A stretch of 64,000 nt of DNA from Gammaproteobacteria bacterium (GCA_023475025.1 JAMCWB010000005.1:124001-188000), one strand, 5' to 3'. Positions 18,653 through 28,306 are shown, numbered from the stretch's first letter. Program-made: numbers and translations. Notes: generated by a model not told the origin, from the sequence alone.

Positions 18653-20185
18653 ATGATGGCGACTATCAATCGACGTGACTTTTTACGCGGCACTGCCTGT
18701 CTTGCTGGTGGCATGGCTTTGAGTGGCGTGCTCACTGCGGCATATGCGCGACAGGGGATGAGTTTTGCTGAATATCGACAGCATGATGCGCTGAGCCTGG
18801 CCCAATTACTGCGCAATAAAGACGTAACAGCCCAAGAGCTGCTGGAGCTCGCTATCAGTCGGAATGAAACTGTCCATCCGCTTATCAATAGCATTGTGCT
18901 GGATCACAGTGATCTTGCCCGTACTTCACTTGAAAATGGCTTGCCACAAGGGCCATTTGCCGGGGTTCCTTTCTTGTTGAAAGATCTCGGGATTGCTATG
19001 GCCGGGACGGTAACGACTCAAGGCTCACGTTTTTTCCAGGATGATAGAGCCGAGGGTGATGATCCTTTCATGCGAAAAGTCCGTGCTGCTGGCCTAGTGA
19101 CCTTTGGTAAAACCCATAGCCCAGAATTTGGCAACAATCCTTCAACTGAAAGCAGCTTGTTTGGCTATACACGAAACCCCTGGAATACAGAGCTCAGTGT
19201 GGGCGGCTCATCGGGTGGAGCCGCTGCAGCGGTAGCAGCCGGGATTCTACCTGTGGCACATGCGAGTGATGGCGGTGGCTCTATCCGTATACCTGCATCG
19301 GCTTGTGGGCTGTTCGGTCTGAAGCCCAGTCGGGGGCTGGTTCCTATTGGCAGCGGAGAAGGCGAAGTACGTGGCGGCTTGTCTGCCCAGCATGTCATCA
19401 GCCGGAGTGTCAGGGACAGCGCTGCATTACTGGATGTTTTTGCCTGGTCTAACCCTGGTCGCACATTCCCGGATCATTCCGGAGCCGACAGCTACCTGAG
19501 TCAAGTGCAGCGTGAACCGGGCAAGCTGCGCATTGCCTTGATGCGATCGCCGTTACAGCCATTTCCTGTCGATCCACAGTGCGTTGCCGCGGTAGAACAT
19601 GCTGCCAAACTGTGCCAAGAGCTTGGTCATTTTGTTGAGGAGGCAGCACCTGAGATGGATATAGCCTCCGTTGGCCGTTCATCCGGTACCTTGAGTGTCG
19701 TCAGCCTTGCCCAGCGGATTTCGCAACAGGAGGCTGCCCTGGGCCGCGAGGTAACCAGTAATGATCTTGAGCGAGCAAATCTGGAGCTGCTTGAGTGGGG
19801 GCGTCAGGTTTCTGCTGTTGACTATGCCCTGGCGCTTGATGGAGTGCATCAGGCGGCACGAGAGATGGCAGCCTTTATGGACTCCTATGACATGATCCTG
19901 AGTCCGACAATGGCCCAGCTGCCGCCGCGTCTCGGGGAGGTAAGCCTTGATTTGCCGCTGGAAGAGTTTGGGCCTCGCGCCAGTCGCATGTCCACTTTTG
20001 CCTCTTTGTACAATTTAACTGGCCAGCCAGCAATGTCTGTGCCGCTCTATTGGACTCCGGATGGCCTCCCAGTGGGCGTCATGTTTGCGGCCAGGCATGG
20101 TGATGAGCGAGCACTGATCAGGCTTGCGGCTCAGCTCGAGTCTGCAATGCCGTGGTTTGACAAGGTACCGACGCTTGCCACATAA
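18653..20185 (+). CDS. Tat-exported amidase-signature hydrolase
   Basis: This 510-aa protein opens with the twin-arginine motif RRDFLRG (7-13) and a hydrophobic stretch, so it is probably exported folded. The amidase signature catalytic Ser-cisSer-Lys triad is present. Lys110 lies in FLLKDLG, the cis-Ser in GGSSGG at 186-187, and the nucleophile Ser210 in GGGSIRIPA. Length fits the family (about 450-510 aa). In a steroid cluster a secreted amidase could cleave conjugated bile salts (glycine or taurine amides). An amidase-type bile-salt hydrolase is known in other proteobacterial degraders. The substrate is not proven; other amides or esters are possible. Confidence 0.8.
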   Translation: MMATINRRDFLRGTACLAGGMALSGVLTAAYARQGMSFAEYRQHDALSLAQLLRNKDVTAQELLELAISRNETVHPLINSIVLDHSDLARTSLENGLPQGPFAGVPFLLKDLGIAMAGTVTTQGSRFFQDDRAEGDDPFMRKVRAAGLVTFGKTHSPEFGNNPSTESSLFGYTRNPWNTELSVGGSSGGAAAAVAAGILPVAHASDGGGSIRIPASACGLFGLKPSRGLVPIGSGEGEVRGGLSAQHVISRSVRDSAALLDVFAWSNPGRTFPDHSGADSYLSQVQREPGKLRIALMRSPLQPFPVDPQCVAAVEHAAKLCQELGHFVEEAAPEMDIASVGRSSGTLSVVSLAQRISQQEAALGREVTSNDLERANLELLEWGRQVSAVDYALALDGVHQAAREMAAFMDSYDMILSPTMAQLPPRLGEVSLDLPLEEFGPRASRMSTFASLYNLTGQPAMSVPLYWTPDGLPVGVMFAARHGDERALIRLAAQLESAMPWFDKVPTLAT

Positions 20186-20228
20186 AATTGAGTTCTGATA
20201 CCGGCTCACTCCGACAGCACTCTATGTT

Positions 20229-20244
20229 TAGTCCTTCCGGACGA
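20229..20244. promoter_or_regulatory. candidate regulon operator, site 1
   Basis: TAGTCC-TTCC-GGACGA, a 16-bp inverted repeat 60 bp before the 3alpha-HSD-like gene at 20304. Confidence 0.65.
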
Positions 20245-20303
20245 TGGTCTGCTGCGGCGATCTCTGCATAGTGGAGTGGTCAAAAATTCTCAGGGAGATA
20301 TGT

Positions 20304-21071
20304 ATGCCAATTACTGCTGTTACCGGTTCAGCCTCCGGCATTGGTGCTGCTTTGTGCGCACAGCTTCGTAATGAGGGTCATACCGTGATCGGTATTGACC
20401 GCGCCAATGCTGATGTCAACGCAGATTTGTCTACTGCTGAAGGCTGCCAGCAAGCGATCGATGAAGTTCTGGTGCAAGCCGATGGAACGCTTGATCATCT
20501 GGTTCTCTGTGCAGGGGTTGGGGTGACTGCTCCCAGTAGCGAACTCATTCTGGCGGTTAACTATTTTGCCGTCAGTCGTATGCTTGATGGTCTGTTGGGT
20601 GCAATGAGCCAACGCCCAGACGCCTCTGCAGTTGTCGTGGGTTCGGTTGCTTCGGTGCAACCGGGGATCAACAAGCATCCAGTTGTTGAGCAGATGCTGT
20701 CGGATGATGAGGCCGCAGCTATGGCAACTATCAAAGAGGCCAATGATCCAAGCCTGGCATACGGTGGATCCAAACTGGCTGTCAGCCTGCTGGTTCGTCG
20801 CAAGGTCCGCGAGTGGGCAAAGCAAGGCGTTCGTTTGAACGTGGTCGCGCCGGGTGTAGTCGAGACGCCCCTCTACAAAGCATCAACGGAAGATGCTCGC
20901 TATGGCGAGGCGACACGCAATTTTGTGGCGCCTATCGGCCGGGGTAGTCAGCCTGATGAACTGGCAAATGTTATTCGTTTTTTGCTCTCTACTCAGGCCA
21001 GCTTCATGCATGGAACCGTAGTTTTTGCTGATGGCGGTATGGACGCAATGATGCGACCAGATCGTTTCTGA
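20304..21071 (+). CDS. 3alpha-hydroxysteroid dehydrogenase-like SDR
   Basis: This 255-aa short-chain dehydrogenase closely resembles Comamonas 3alpha-HSD/carbonyl reductase in length and layout. The coenzyme motif TGSASGIG is at 7-14, followed by GIDRANADVNADLSTAEG, a near-copy of the HSD family segment. Catalytic Ser114 (GSVAS) and Tyr153/Lys157 (YGGSK) follow, and the C-terminus ends in DGGMDAMMRPDRF. It would oxidise 3alpha-hydroxysteroids to 3-ketosteroids with NAD. The ATG at 20304 with GGGAG upstream was chosen over a longer frame from 20244. Site 1 of the shared operator lies in its promoter region. Confidence 0.85.
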   Translation: MPITAVTGSASGIGAALCAQLRNEGHTVIGIDRANADVNADLSTAEGCQQAIDEVLVQADGTLDHLVLCAGVGVTAPSSELILAVNYFAVSRMLDGLLGAMSQRPDASAVVVGSVASVQPGINKHPVVEQMLSDDEAAAMATIKEANDPSLAYGGSKLAVSLLVRRKVREWAKQGVRLNVVAPGVVETPLYKASTEDARYGEATRNFVAPIGRGSQPDELANVIRFLLSTQASFMHGTVVFADGGMDAMMRPDRF

Positions 21072-21084
21072 TCACTGAAAGATG

Positions 21085-21118
21085 CAGCAAAAAGCCCCAT
21101 GATTGGGGCTTTTTGCTG
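21085..21118. terminator. bidirectional terminator between convergent genes
   Basis: The stem CAGCAAAAAGCCCC/GGGGCTTTTTGCTG with loop ATGATT lies between the 3alpha-HSD-like gene and the convergent 2-hydroxyacid dehydrogenase gene. Confidence 0.85.
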
Positions 21119-21155
21119 TGTAAGGTTCAGGCCGCGACCTGCAGCAGGACATAAC

Positions 21156-22091
21156 TCAGTAGCCGGCGTTCGTATCAACTTCCCCCCTCAATGCTTGACC
21201 TGCAGCCCAGCGACTAAGGTTATCGAGAAACACCTGTATCATCCGTTGAATACTCAGCGGGCTATTCCACGATATGTGTGGACTCAAAAAGACAGATGGA
21301 TGTTCATATAACCAATGACCCTGTGGTAGCGGCTCTGGATCTACAACATCCAGCGAGGCTCGGGCCACTATCCCTCTGTCCAGAGCATCATGCAGGGCGT
21401 TCTGGTCGATGAGAGCGGCACGGGAGACATTGATCAAATGGCTCTCTCTTTTCATTATCGACAAGCGCTGGGCGTTGATCATTCCAGAGGTTTGCGAGCT
21501 GGCGGGGAGCGCCAGCACAAGGTGGTCAGCCACAGAAATCAGCTCATCCAGTTCTGCTATGGACGTTACCCCGGGCATGCCGGACGGCCTGTGGGTGCGC
21601 ATGGTACAAATGACCTTCATATCAAAAGCAAGGGCTCTACGCGCAATCGCCTGGCCAATTTCACCAAACCCAACGATGCCCAGTGTTTTGCCTTCCAGGG
21701 TGTCCAGGCTTGACTGATACCACTGTGCTGGCGGCGATTTAATCCAGCTGGAAGGAAGGCTTTTGGCGTGTGCCAGCATCATTGCGATCACCCACTCGGC
21801 AATCGGAACTGCCGTAGCGCCTTTCGAGCAGGTTACTTTCTTGCCTTTGAAGAGCTCGCTCGGGTAACCATCTATCCCCGTTCCCAGGACATGAATCCAC
21901 TCAATGTCTGGTTGTTGCCTTAACAAATGCTCGAGGGACTCGCTACCACCCGGGGTAGCGAGAACCATATCCACTTTTTCTGGCCCGATTAGCTGTGTCC
22001 CTGAGGGCATAGCGACTATGTCTGCGTCAGGTAGCAACTGGGCAATGGCTTCACGAACACCAGGCGGTTCGTACATCATTACTATGCGCAC
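21156..22091 (-). CDS. D-2-hydroxyacid dehydrogenase family protein
   Basis: This 311-aa NAD(P)-dependent enzyme interconverts 2-hydroxy- and 2-oxo-acids, judging from family. The Rossmann motif GIVGFGEIGQAIARR lies near residue 140. Catalytic Arg is in LINVSRAALID, Glu near PEPLPQGHW and His in LSPHISWNSP. It is closest in style to the glyoxylate/hydroxypyruvate reductase type with a short N-terminus. It is the third gene of a minus-strand operon with a class II aldolase and a TauD-type dioxygenase (3-nt and 10-nt gaps). The substrate is unknown. Confidence 0.8.
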   Translation of the reverse strand: MRIVMMYEPPGVREAIAQLLPDADIVAMPSGTQLIGPEKVDMVLATPGGSESLEHLLRQQPDIEWIHVLGTGIDGYPSELFKGKKVTCSKGATAVPIAEWVIAMMLAHAKSLPSSWIKSPPAQWYQSSLDTLEGKTLGIVGFGEIGQAIARRALAFDMKVICTMRTHRPSGMPGVTSIAELDELISVADHLVLALPASSQTSGMINAQRLSIMKRESHLINVSRAALIDQNALHDALDRGIVARASLDVVDPEPLPQGHWLYEHPSVFLSPHISWNSPLSIQRMIQVFLDNLSRWAAGQALRGEVDTNAGY

Positions 22092-22094
22092 CAG

Positions 22095-23021
22095 TTACTC
22101 TCCCAGTAAAACCCGACCGAGTTCCACATTGCCCTTGATCGTGGTGCGATTGATGCGTCGGCGAACGCCAACTGGTGTGCCGGTGGCACAATGCATAGCC
22201 CGCCAGTTATCCCATAACACCATGTCGCCTGGCTGCCACTGATGAAAATAGTGGAACTGAGGATCGCGAATGTGAGCCACCAGGCGTTCCAGTAACTCGA
22301 TAGATTCGTCGTTGGACAGCCCGGCCTTGCAGGGGGTTATCACACGATCAAGAAACTGCTCGACAATGCCCAGAATTTTTTTGCCAGTCACCGGGTGCGT
22401 CATTGCAGCTGGATAAACTGATTCAGGAAAATCCGGGAAATTAACGTCGGAGGGTTTCCTCGGACTGTGCGGGCCTGGCTCGTAGCCATCAAGATTTACG
22501 TAACGCATATGCCGGCGTTGCATACTGAAGGCATAGGAGACTTCAATTTTATCCAGTAATGCTTTGGTTTCGCTATCCAGGGCATCATAGGCTTTTTCCA
22601 GATCACCGAAGCCGGTCAAGCCACCTTCGCCGGCGACTTCAACCGCGGTCAGCACGGCACCATGGTTAGGTTTTCCCGTGTAGTGCAAGTCAAGGTGCCA
22701 GTCGAGACGGCCGACAACAGCTTCACCTTTGTAGAATGCGGTCATTGACTTGTCTTTGCTGCCGCCACTCTCAATCTCGAACAACTCAGGGTATTCCTCT
22801 GAGCGTGTTGCCTTGAGGGGATGCAGTTCCAATGGCCCGAATACCCGGCTAAAAGCGATTTGGCGCTCTGGATTAATATCCTGATTACGGAAAACCAGTA
22901 CGCCATGCTGATTCCACAATGCGCGCAATTCTTCTTGCATTTCGTTGGATATGGGCTGAGTGATATCAAAGCCTTCAACTTCTACGCCAATATTGTCCAG
23001 GTGTTTTACGGTCAGTTTCAT
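22095..23021 (-). CDS. TauD/TfdA family Fe(II)/2-oxoglutarate dioxygenase
   Basis: This 308-aa protein has the TauD fold with the iron ligands His109/Asp111 (WHLDLHY) and a distal His in AMHCATG. The 2-oxoglutarate-binding arginine lies in VRRRINRTT near the C-terminus. TauD itself releases sulfite from taurine; relatives act on herbicides, alkyl sulfates and other carboxylates. With a predicted amidase nearby, taurine from conjugated bile salts is a conceivable substrate, but the sequence alone does not distinguish. It lies between the class II aldolase and the 2-hydroxyacid dehydrogenase in one operon. Confidence 0.82.
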   Translation of the reverse strand: MKLTVKHLDNIGVEVEGFDITQPISNEMQEELRALWNQHGVLVFRNQDINPERQIAFSRVFGPLELHPLKATRSEEYPELFEIESGGSKDKSMTAFYKGEAVVGRLDWHLDLHYTGKPNHGAVLTAVEVAGEGGLTGFGDLEKAYDALDSETKALLDKIEVSYAFSMQRRHMRYVNLDGYEPGPHSPRKPSDVNFPDFPESVYPAAMTHPVTGKKILGIVEQFLDRVITPCKAGLSNDESIELLERLVAHIRDPQFHYFHQWQPGDMVLWDNWRAMHCATGTPVGVRRRINRTTIKGNVELGRVLLGE

Positions 23022-23031
23022 GGCGGTTACC

Positions 23032-23802
23032 TTAGTTCAGAATATTTGGATCAAGGCGAAGCGCTCGGCGAGCCATCGCTTCCCACAAAAAAGGAAATCC
23101 GTTTGGATCAGGCAGGCTGACCTGGTCGATTACCTCTTCTGGCAAGGCAGGGGCACCTCCAGCCAAACGAACCTCGTAGGCTCTGCGGCAACGCCATTCC
23201 AGGGTTACTGCACGCAAATGGGCTTGTCTGAGGTCGCGACCAACCACCAGTGCGCCGTGATGCGCAAGCAGTGCCCACTTGGCATCACCCAATGCTTCAA
23301 CTGCTGTCAAGCTGGTTGCCTGATCCTCAAAGGTACCCCGATATTCGTTGTAGATTGGCAGCGCAGAACCGCAATAGGCCCCGGCCTGATCATAAACCGG
23401 TGGTACTTCCTGCAGGTTGGCCCAGATGCCACTCCATTTAGGGTGGTTGTGGACGACAACATGAACATCTGGTCGCGCCTGGTGCAGTTGAAGGTGTAAT
23501 CCAATGGCCGGTGTGGTGTTCCAGTTGCTATCGAGAATGCGGCCATTATCGTCGAGCGTCACAATGTCGCTGGCTGTTACCTCGTCCCAGGTTAATTCCC
23601 AAGGGTTGGTAAGAATACTGCCATCAGGCTGTCGAACGGTGATGTGACCGGCAATATGATCATCCCAGCCTTCAGCGAAAAGCATACGACACATCAGGGC
23701 GACTTGTGCCTTGGCAGACAGTTCAGGCAGTAATGCACGCTCACCCGGGCGGGGAGCAAACTTGCTGAACATCTCGACGTTAAGGTGGTCAGTTTTCAAC
23801 AC
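23032..23802 (-). CDS. class II aldolase/adducin domain protein
   Basis: This 256-aa zinc-type aldolase domain protein carries the metal-binding histidine pair in VVHNHPKWSG and a third in LLAHHGALVVG. Substrate-side AGHITVRQPDG resembles fuculose-phosphate aldolase relatives and decarboxylases. Members outside sugar metabolism often act on aromatic or steroid-like hydroxyketones, so no substrate is assigned. It is the first gene of the minus-strand operon 21156-23802, directly downstream of an AraC-type regulator gene on the same strand (107-bp gap). Confidence 0.75.
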   Translation of the reverse strand: MLKTDHLNVEMFSKFAPRPGERALLPELSAKAQVALMCRMLFAEGWDDHIAGHITVRQPDGSILTNPWELTWDEVTASDIVTLDDNGRILDSNWNTTPAIGLHLQLHQARPDVHVVVHNHPKWSGIWANLQEVPPVYDQAGAYCGSALPIYNEYRGTFEDQATSLTAVEALGDAKWALLAHHGALVVGRDLRQAHLRAVTLEWRCRRAYEVRLAGGAPALPEEVIDQVSLPDPNGFPFLWEAMARRALRLDPNILN

Positions 23803-23909
23803 GGGGGCGATCCTTATTTTTGTGCGTGTTGAAAAATACTAATCCTCAGCAAGTTGCGGGTATTGGCAAAACAGGTCAATAAGGCTGCAAAAATGGCCAA
23901 TTTGATCCG

Positions 23910-24908
23910 TTATAGCAGCTTGCTGCGAAATTGGCTGGGCGTCATCCCTGTCCACTTCTTGAAGGCTCGCAGAAACCCGGAATGGTCATAGTAGCCCAGC
24001 TGCAAAGCGATCTGGGTAATGGGTATAGTGGGGTCGCTGAGTGCGCGCCGGGCATGAATTTCACGCACTCGGTCAACGATCTGCTGATAATGCCAGCCTT
24101 CAGTGTGTAACTTGCGGCTCAAGGTCCTTGGGCTGCAGCAAAGGATTCTGGCGGCTGCTACCAGAGCTGGGGGGGTTGCCGGATTATCCGCTATCAGAGG
24201 CCATAGCCGCCAGGCAACAGCTCCACCTTGTCGCTGAATACTGCGTTGCTCGCAGATGGATTCATACAGGCGGGCACTCATTGGGCTGGCGTTGGGAAGT
24301 GGTTGGTCCAGAATGCTGGCATCGAAAAATAACTGGATGGCTGGAGCCTGGAACTGAATATCGCAGTGGAAAACTTGCTGGTAATGCTCAGCATGCCGTG
24401 GAGCCGGGTAATCGCAGCGTAGCTTGCTTGTTGGTAACGGGTAGCCAAGAACCCAGTGTGAAGTTGCTACGATATTGCTGAGAAGGTCTTCGATTGCGAG
24501 AAGGCGCAAGTCACCCAGGTTTTCCTTGATATTTACCTGGAAACATCCTTCGCCGCCGATTTCGCTGAAGGTTGTAATGATTGAATGCCCTGAAAATCGG
24601 CCGGGATAGTTCTGGTACTTCAGGCCTTTATTGATTGCTTCGCGGAAGGTTGAACAGCTAAGCATTAAATAAGCCAGTTGGTCATAGGTAGCCAGTGAAC
24701 GCTTGTAACCTAGCTGAAGACCTATACCCTCATCGCCAGTCAGCAGGATTGCGTCTCGCAACAAGGCGCGATGTGTTTCGCTACTGATGGAATTGTCTGC
24801 GATTTCAAGACCAGCGAGCTGATGATGAGCACGTATTTTTTCAGTATCAACACCTTTTTCTGCAAGGAAATCCAGGAGCCAGATTATGTAGCGTGTATCG
24901 GTATTCAT
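23910..24908 (-). CDS. AraC family transcriptional regulator
   Basis: This 332-aa regulator has a C-terminal AraC DNA-binding domain (about 235-330). First helix-turn-helix elements LVAAARILCCSPRTLSRKLH are followed by TQIALQLGYYDHSGFLRAFKKWTGMTPSQFR, the family signature. The N-terminal 200 residues match the arabinose-binding-like domain of OruR/ORF regulators of catabolic pathways. It probably controls the adjacent operon 21156-23802, and perhaps the MFS gene beside it. The ligand is not predictable. Confidence 0.85.
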   Translation of the reverse strand: MNTDTRYIIWLLDFLAEKGVDTEKIRAHHQLAGLEIADNSISSETHRALLRDAILLTGDEGIGLQLGYKRSLATYDQLAYLMLSCSTFREAINKGLKYQNYPGRFSGHSIITTFSEIGGEGCFQVNIKENLGDLRLLAIEDLLSNIVATSHWVLGYPLPTSKLRCDYPAPRHAEHYQQVFHCDIQFQAPAIQLFFDASILDQPLPNASPMSARLYESICEQRSIQRQGGAVAWRLWPLIADNPATPPALVAAARILCCSPRTLSRKLHTEGWHYQQIVDRVREIHARRALSDPTIPITQIALQLGYYDHSGFLRAFKKWTGMTPSQFRSKLL

Positions 24909-24980
24909 AGTTATACCTGGTACATCATGAATTTCGCATCATGGTTTTTGCTGTGCTGTGAACATGAAGGGTCTATATCA

Positions 24981-26273
24981 TCAGGTGATTCTTTTTTTAT
25001 AAAGGATCACGAGCAAGTATAGCGGTACCAGCATGGACAGGTTGACCAGTACCATGGCATATCGCAATGACTCAATATCGGCAAATGCAATAAGCGCGTC
25101 ACTGATAAGGCCAGTAATCAGCGGTCCAAGACCAACACCTGCCAGAGTTGTGCATATGGTCTGCAGCGCAAGCGCTGTGGCTCTTTCCCAGGGACTAACC
25201 AGCTGTGTAAGCAAGTTAAAGCAGGGGGCAACCCACCAGACGGTAAAAAAGCCCATGATGGCGCACCAGAGCATTGCTACCGGTACCGGAAGGCTGCCAA
25301 CAGTGAACCAGATACCACTTGGCCAGAGTAAATAGGCCAGCATAGAGGCCAAGGCAACGCTTTGTCCGAGTAATGGTACGCCAAGTAGCCACTGACGTTG
25401 ACTCACAACCAGGCGATCTGTAAGCCAGCCACTGAATAAACCACCCAGTGCAGCACTGATACCCGTGACGACGCCGGCAAGAATGCCTGCATGCTGGAGG
25501 GATAAGCCATGCGAGCGAATGAGAAAAGGTGTATTCCACATGGCAAAGGCAAAACCACTGAAGCTTAACAATGCACACACGGCTACTACCAGCATGTAGG
25601 CCCGGTTGGCGATCAAGTGCTTTGCTGCTTGCATGATCGAGTGGCGGGGTGGCTCGCTGAGATAAGGCTTATCCCAGTAGCCACGCTCTGGTTCGCGTGT
25701 AAGCAACCCCAGGATCAGTGACACCAACAAAACCGGTGAGGCAATCAAATAAAAGCCGGTGCGCCAACCAAAGCTATCGATAACCCATGCACCAACGCCT
25801 AACCCGATAACAGCAGACAGGGTGGGGGCGCCGGTAAAAAAACTGATGGCCAGTGATCGCTGGCTGGCAGGGTAAAGGTCTGCAATCAATGAGAGTGAGG
25901 CTGGTGTTACCGGTGATTCAGTGATTGCAACTAACATCCTTGCTGCCACCAGCATCCAGAAACTTATGGCAAACCCACACAAAAGGGTTGCTATTGCCCA
26001 TAAAAAAGCAGTGGCGGCGAGTAGCGTTACCCGGGGCAGGCGGTCTGCCAGACGGCCAGCTGGTAAGCCCATGACTGCATAGACCAGAGCAAAAGCAAGG
26101 CCTGATATAAGCCCCATAGCGCTATCGGTTGCATTGAATTCCAGCTTGATGGGCTCAATCATGACCGACATGATTTGCCGGCCAAGAAAAAAGCCGGCAT
26201 AGCCAAACACAAGCACCGCTAATGTAGTGTGCGCCCGCCAGCCGAGGCCAGCCTTGCTAGATGTGACTGCCAC
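24981..26273 (-). CDS. MFS transporter
   Basis: This 430-aa transporter of the major facilitator superfamily should have 12 membrane segments. The loop signature GLPAGRLADRLPRVTLLA follows TM2. The start GTG at 26273 was chosen because GGAG lies 8 nt upstream; a TTG at 26288 is the formal frame start. It resembles the putative hexuronate/aromatic acid-type importers (GudP/Spinster-like). Its neighbours are an AraC regulator gene and the aldolase operon, from which a terminator separates it. It could import a steroid, side-chain acid or other substrate. Confidence 0.8.
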   Translation of the reverse strand: MAVTSSKAGLGWRAHTTLAVLVFGYAGFFLGRQIMSVMIEPIKLEFNATDSAMGLISGLAFALVYAVMGLPAGRLADRLPRVTLLAATAFLWAIATLLCGFAISFWMLVAARMLVAITESPVTPASLSLIADLYPASQRSLAISFFTGAPTLSAVIGLGVGAWVIDSFGWRTGFYLIASPVLLVSLILGLLTREPERGYWDKPYLSEPPRHSIMQAAKHLIANRAYMLVVAVCALLSFSGFAFAMWNTPFLIRSHGLSLQHAGILAGVVTGISAALGGLFSGWLTDRLVVSQRQWLLGVPLLGQSVALASMLAYLLWPSGIWFTVGSLPVPVAMLWCAIMGFFTVWWVAPCFNLLTQLVSPWERATALALQTICTTLAGVGLGPLITGLISDALIAFADIESLRYAMVLVNLSMLVPLYLLVILYKKRIT

Positions 26274-26291
26274 GCAACCTGCTCCCAATAA

Positions 26292-26315
26292 AGAACGGCC
26301 CCGAACGGGGCCGTT
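26292..26315 (-). terminator. terminator after the HsaE-HsaG-HsaF operon
   Basis: ACGGCCCCG-AA-CGGGGCCGT stem, followed on the minus strand by a T-rich tail, separates the aldolase gene from the MFS gene. Confidence 0.75.
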
Positions 26316-26332
26316 GATAACCGCAGCCTGGT

Positions 26333-27358
26333 TCAGGCTTGACGCTGTTTTAGCAGGGTCAGGGCGGTATCTTCGATCATGTCTTCCTGGCCGCCGACCA
26401 TGCCACGCCGTCCCATTTCAACCAGGATTTCACGTGCGGACACACCGTACTTTTTCTCGGCACGCTTGGCGAAGAGCAGGAATGAACCGTAAACGCCACC
26501 ATAGCCCATGGTCAGGGCATCTTTATCGCTGCGGATAGGGAAGTCCATGATAGGAACAACGAGGTCGTCAGCGACATCCTGAATACCAAACAAATCAACG
26601 CCTGTTTCGATACCCATGCGCTGACACACAGCTACCAGAATCTCCATGGGCGTATTGCCGGCACCCGCGCCCAGACCAGCAGCCGCAGCGTCAATGCGTG
26701 TTGCGCCAGCAGCAACGGCAGCGATGGAGTTGGCGACACCCATAGCAAGGTTATGGTGACCATGGAAACCAATTTCCGTATCGGTTTTCAGCGCGTTGCG
26801 TACTGCACTGATGCGTGCTGTAACATCTTCGGGCAACATGTAGCCGGCAGAGTCAGTGATATAGACACAGTTGGCACCATAGCTTTCCATCAGGCGAGCT
26901 TGTTCAGCGAGACCTTCGGGGCTGTTCATGTGTGCCATCATCAGAAAGCCCACGGTATCCATCTCAAGTTTGCGTGCCAGGTTGATGTGCTGTTCAGACA
27001 CGTCTGCTTCTGTGGAGTGGGTGGCGACGCGAATAGTATTAACGCCAATCTCGCGGGCCATCTGCAGGTGATCCACTGTGCCAATGCCTGGCAGCAGCAG
27101 GGCGGAAACCTTGGCATGCTTCATCAGGGGTACAACAGCTTTCAGATACTCTTCGTCGGTATGTGCCGGAAAGCCGTAATTGACTGAACTGCCACCCAGG
27201 CCATCACCATGGGTGACTTCAATCAATGGAATACCGGCATCGTCCAGACCTTTGGCAATGTTCTGCATCTGTTCCAGGCTGATCTGGTGGCGCTTGGGGT
27301 GCATGCCGTCACGCAATGTCATGTCGTGAAGGGTGATTTTTTTGCCTTGCAAGCTCAT
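26333..27358 (-). CDS. 4-hydroxy-2-oxovalerate aldolase (HsaF/BphI-like)
   Basis: This 341-aa DRE-TIM aldolase splits 4-hydroxy-2-oxoacids to pyruvate and an aldehyde, which is passed through a tunnel to its partner dehydrogenase. It has [13 protein letters not shown] at the N-terminus (catalytic Arg-Asp, metal Asp) and the metal histidines in [15 protein letters not shown]. The C-terminal [10 protein letters not shown] region fits BphI/HsaF. ATG 27358 has GAGGAA 8 nt upstream; a TTG at 27364 is less likely. The acetaldehyde dehydrogenase gene ends 10 nt before its start. In steroid degradation it handles 4-hydroxy-2-oxohexanoate (HsaF). Confidence 0.92.
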   Translation of the reverse strand: MSLQGKKITLHDMTLRDGMHPKRHQISLEQMQNIAKGLDDAGIPLIEVTHGDGLGGSSVNYGFPAHTDEEYLKAVVPLMKHAKVSALLLPGIGTVDHLQMAREIGVNTIRVATHSTEADVSEQHINLARKLEMDTVGFLMMAHMNSPEGLAEQARLMESYGANCVYITDSAGYMLPEDVTARISAVRNALKTDTEIGFHGHHNLAMGVANSIAAVAAGATRIDAAAAGLGAGAGNTPMEILVAVCQRMGIETGVDLFGIQDVADDLVVPIMDFPIRSDKDALTMGYGGVYGSFLLFAKRAEKKYGVSAREILVEMGRRGMVGGQEDMIEDTALTLLKQRQA

Positions 27359-27368
27359 GGTCAATTCC

Positions 27369-28289
27369 TCACAGGTTGGCGGCGATGGCGTCAGGGTCGA
27401 AGCTGCCGTCCAGCATTTTTTCGGCGAACAGCTCTGCAGTGCGGGCGCCGGCAGCAGTCATGATGTCCAGGTTGCCTGCATATTTCGGGAGAAAATCTCC
27501 CAGGCCCTCGACTTCCATGAAAACGGAAACGCGGTTGCCGTCAAAAACGGGGCCGTTGACCAGTTGATAACCGGGTACATATTTCTGTACTTCAGCAATC
27601 ATGGCATGGATGGATGCGGTGATCTTTTCTTCATCCGGAGTATCGGTGGTCAGGCAATGAATGGTGTCACGCATGATCAAGGGTGGTTCGGCAGGGTTAA
27701 TGACGATAATCGCCTTGCCTTGTTTCGCGCCGCCCACTTGCTCAATAGCGCCGGCTGTAGTGCGGGTGAACTCATCGATATTCTTGCGTGTACCGGGCCC
27801 GACAGACTTGGACGATACAGTAGCTACAATTTCACCGTAATCGACGGACTGAACACGCGACACAGCAGCAACCATGGGGATGGTCGCCTGGCCACCACAA
27901 GTCACCATGTTCACATTGAGAATGGCCTCGTTGGCGTGTTCTTTCAGGTTGACTGGGGGTACGACGTAAGGACCAATAGCTGCCGGAGTCAGGTCAATCA
28001 TCAGAACGCCAAGCTGGTTAAGCTTGCGGCTATTTTCGGCGTGCACATAGGCAGACGTTGCGTCAAAGGCAATACGAATATCATCATCGCGAACATGCGG
28101 CAGTAAGCCGTCAACACCGTCACTGGTGGTTTTCAGGCCCATTTCTGCCGCACGCTTGAGACCTTCGGAGGTAGGATCAATACCCACCATCCATACGGGT
28201 TCCAGTACGTCGCTGCGTTGTAGCTTGTACAGCAGGTCGGTACCAATGTTGCCTGGCCCAATCAGGGCGCAACGAATTTTTTTGCTCAT
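27369..28289 (-). CDS. acetaldehyde/propionaldehyde dehydrogenase (acylating; HsaG/BphJ-like)
   Basis: This 306-aa CoA-acylating aldehyde dehydrogenase partners the aldolase next door. NAD motif ALIGPGNIG is at 8-16, and the catalytic cysteine is Cys131 in [13 protein letters not shown]. The start [10 protein letters not shown] at 28289 has GGGAG about 8 nt upstream. The longer frame is not used because its N-terminus lacks family similarity. Both enzymes form the usual aldolase-dehydrogenase complex, converting pyruvate precursor aldehydes to acetyl-CoA or propionyl-CoA. The operon order is hydratase, dehydrogenase, aldolase. Confidence 0.92.
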   Translation of the reverse strand: MSKKIRCALIGPGNIGTDLLYKLQRSDVLEPVWMVGIDPTSEGLKRAAEMGLKTTSDGVDGLLPHVRDDDIRIAFDATSAYVHAENSRKLNQLGVLMIDLTPAAIGPYVVPPVNLKEHANEAILNVNMVTCGGQATIPMVAAVSRVQSVDYGEIVATVSSKSVGPGTRKNIDEFTRTTAGAIEQVGGAKQGKAIIVINPAEPPLIMRDTIHCLTTDTPDEEKITASIHAMIAEVQKYVPGYQLVNGPVFDGNRVSVFMEVEGLGDFLPKYAGNLDIMTAAGARTAELFAEKMLDGSFDPDAIAANL

Positions 28290-28306
28290 GGGGGTCTCCC
28301 TGAAAA

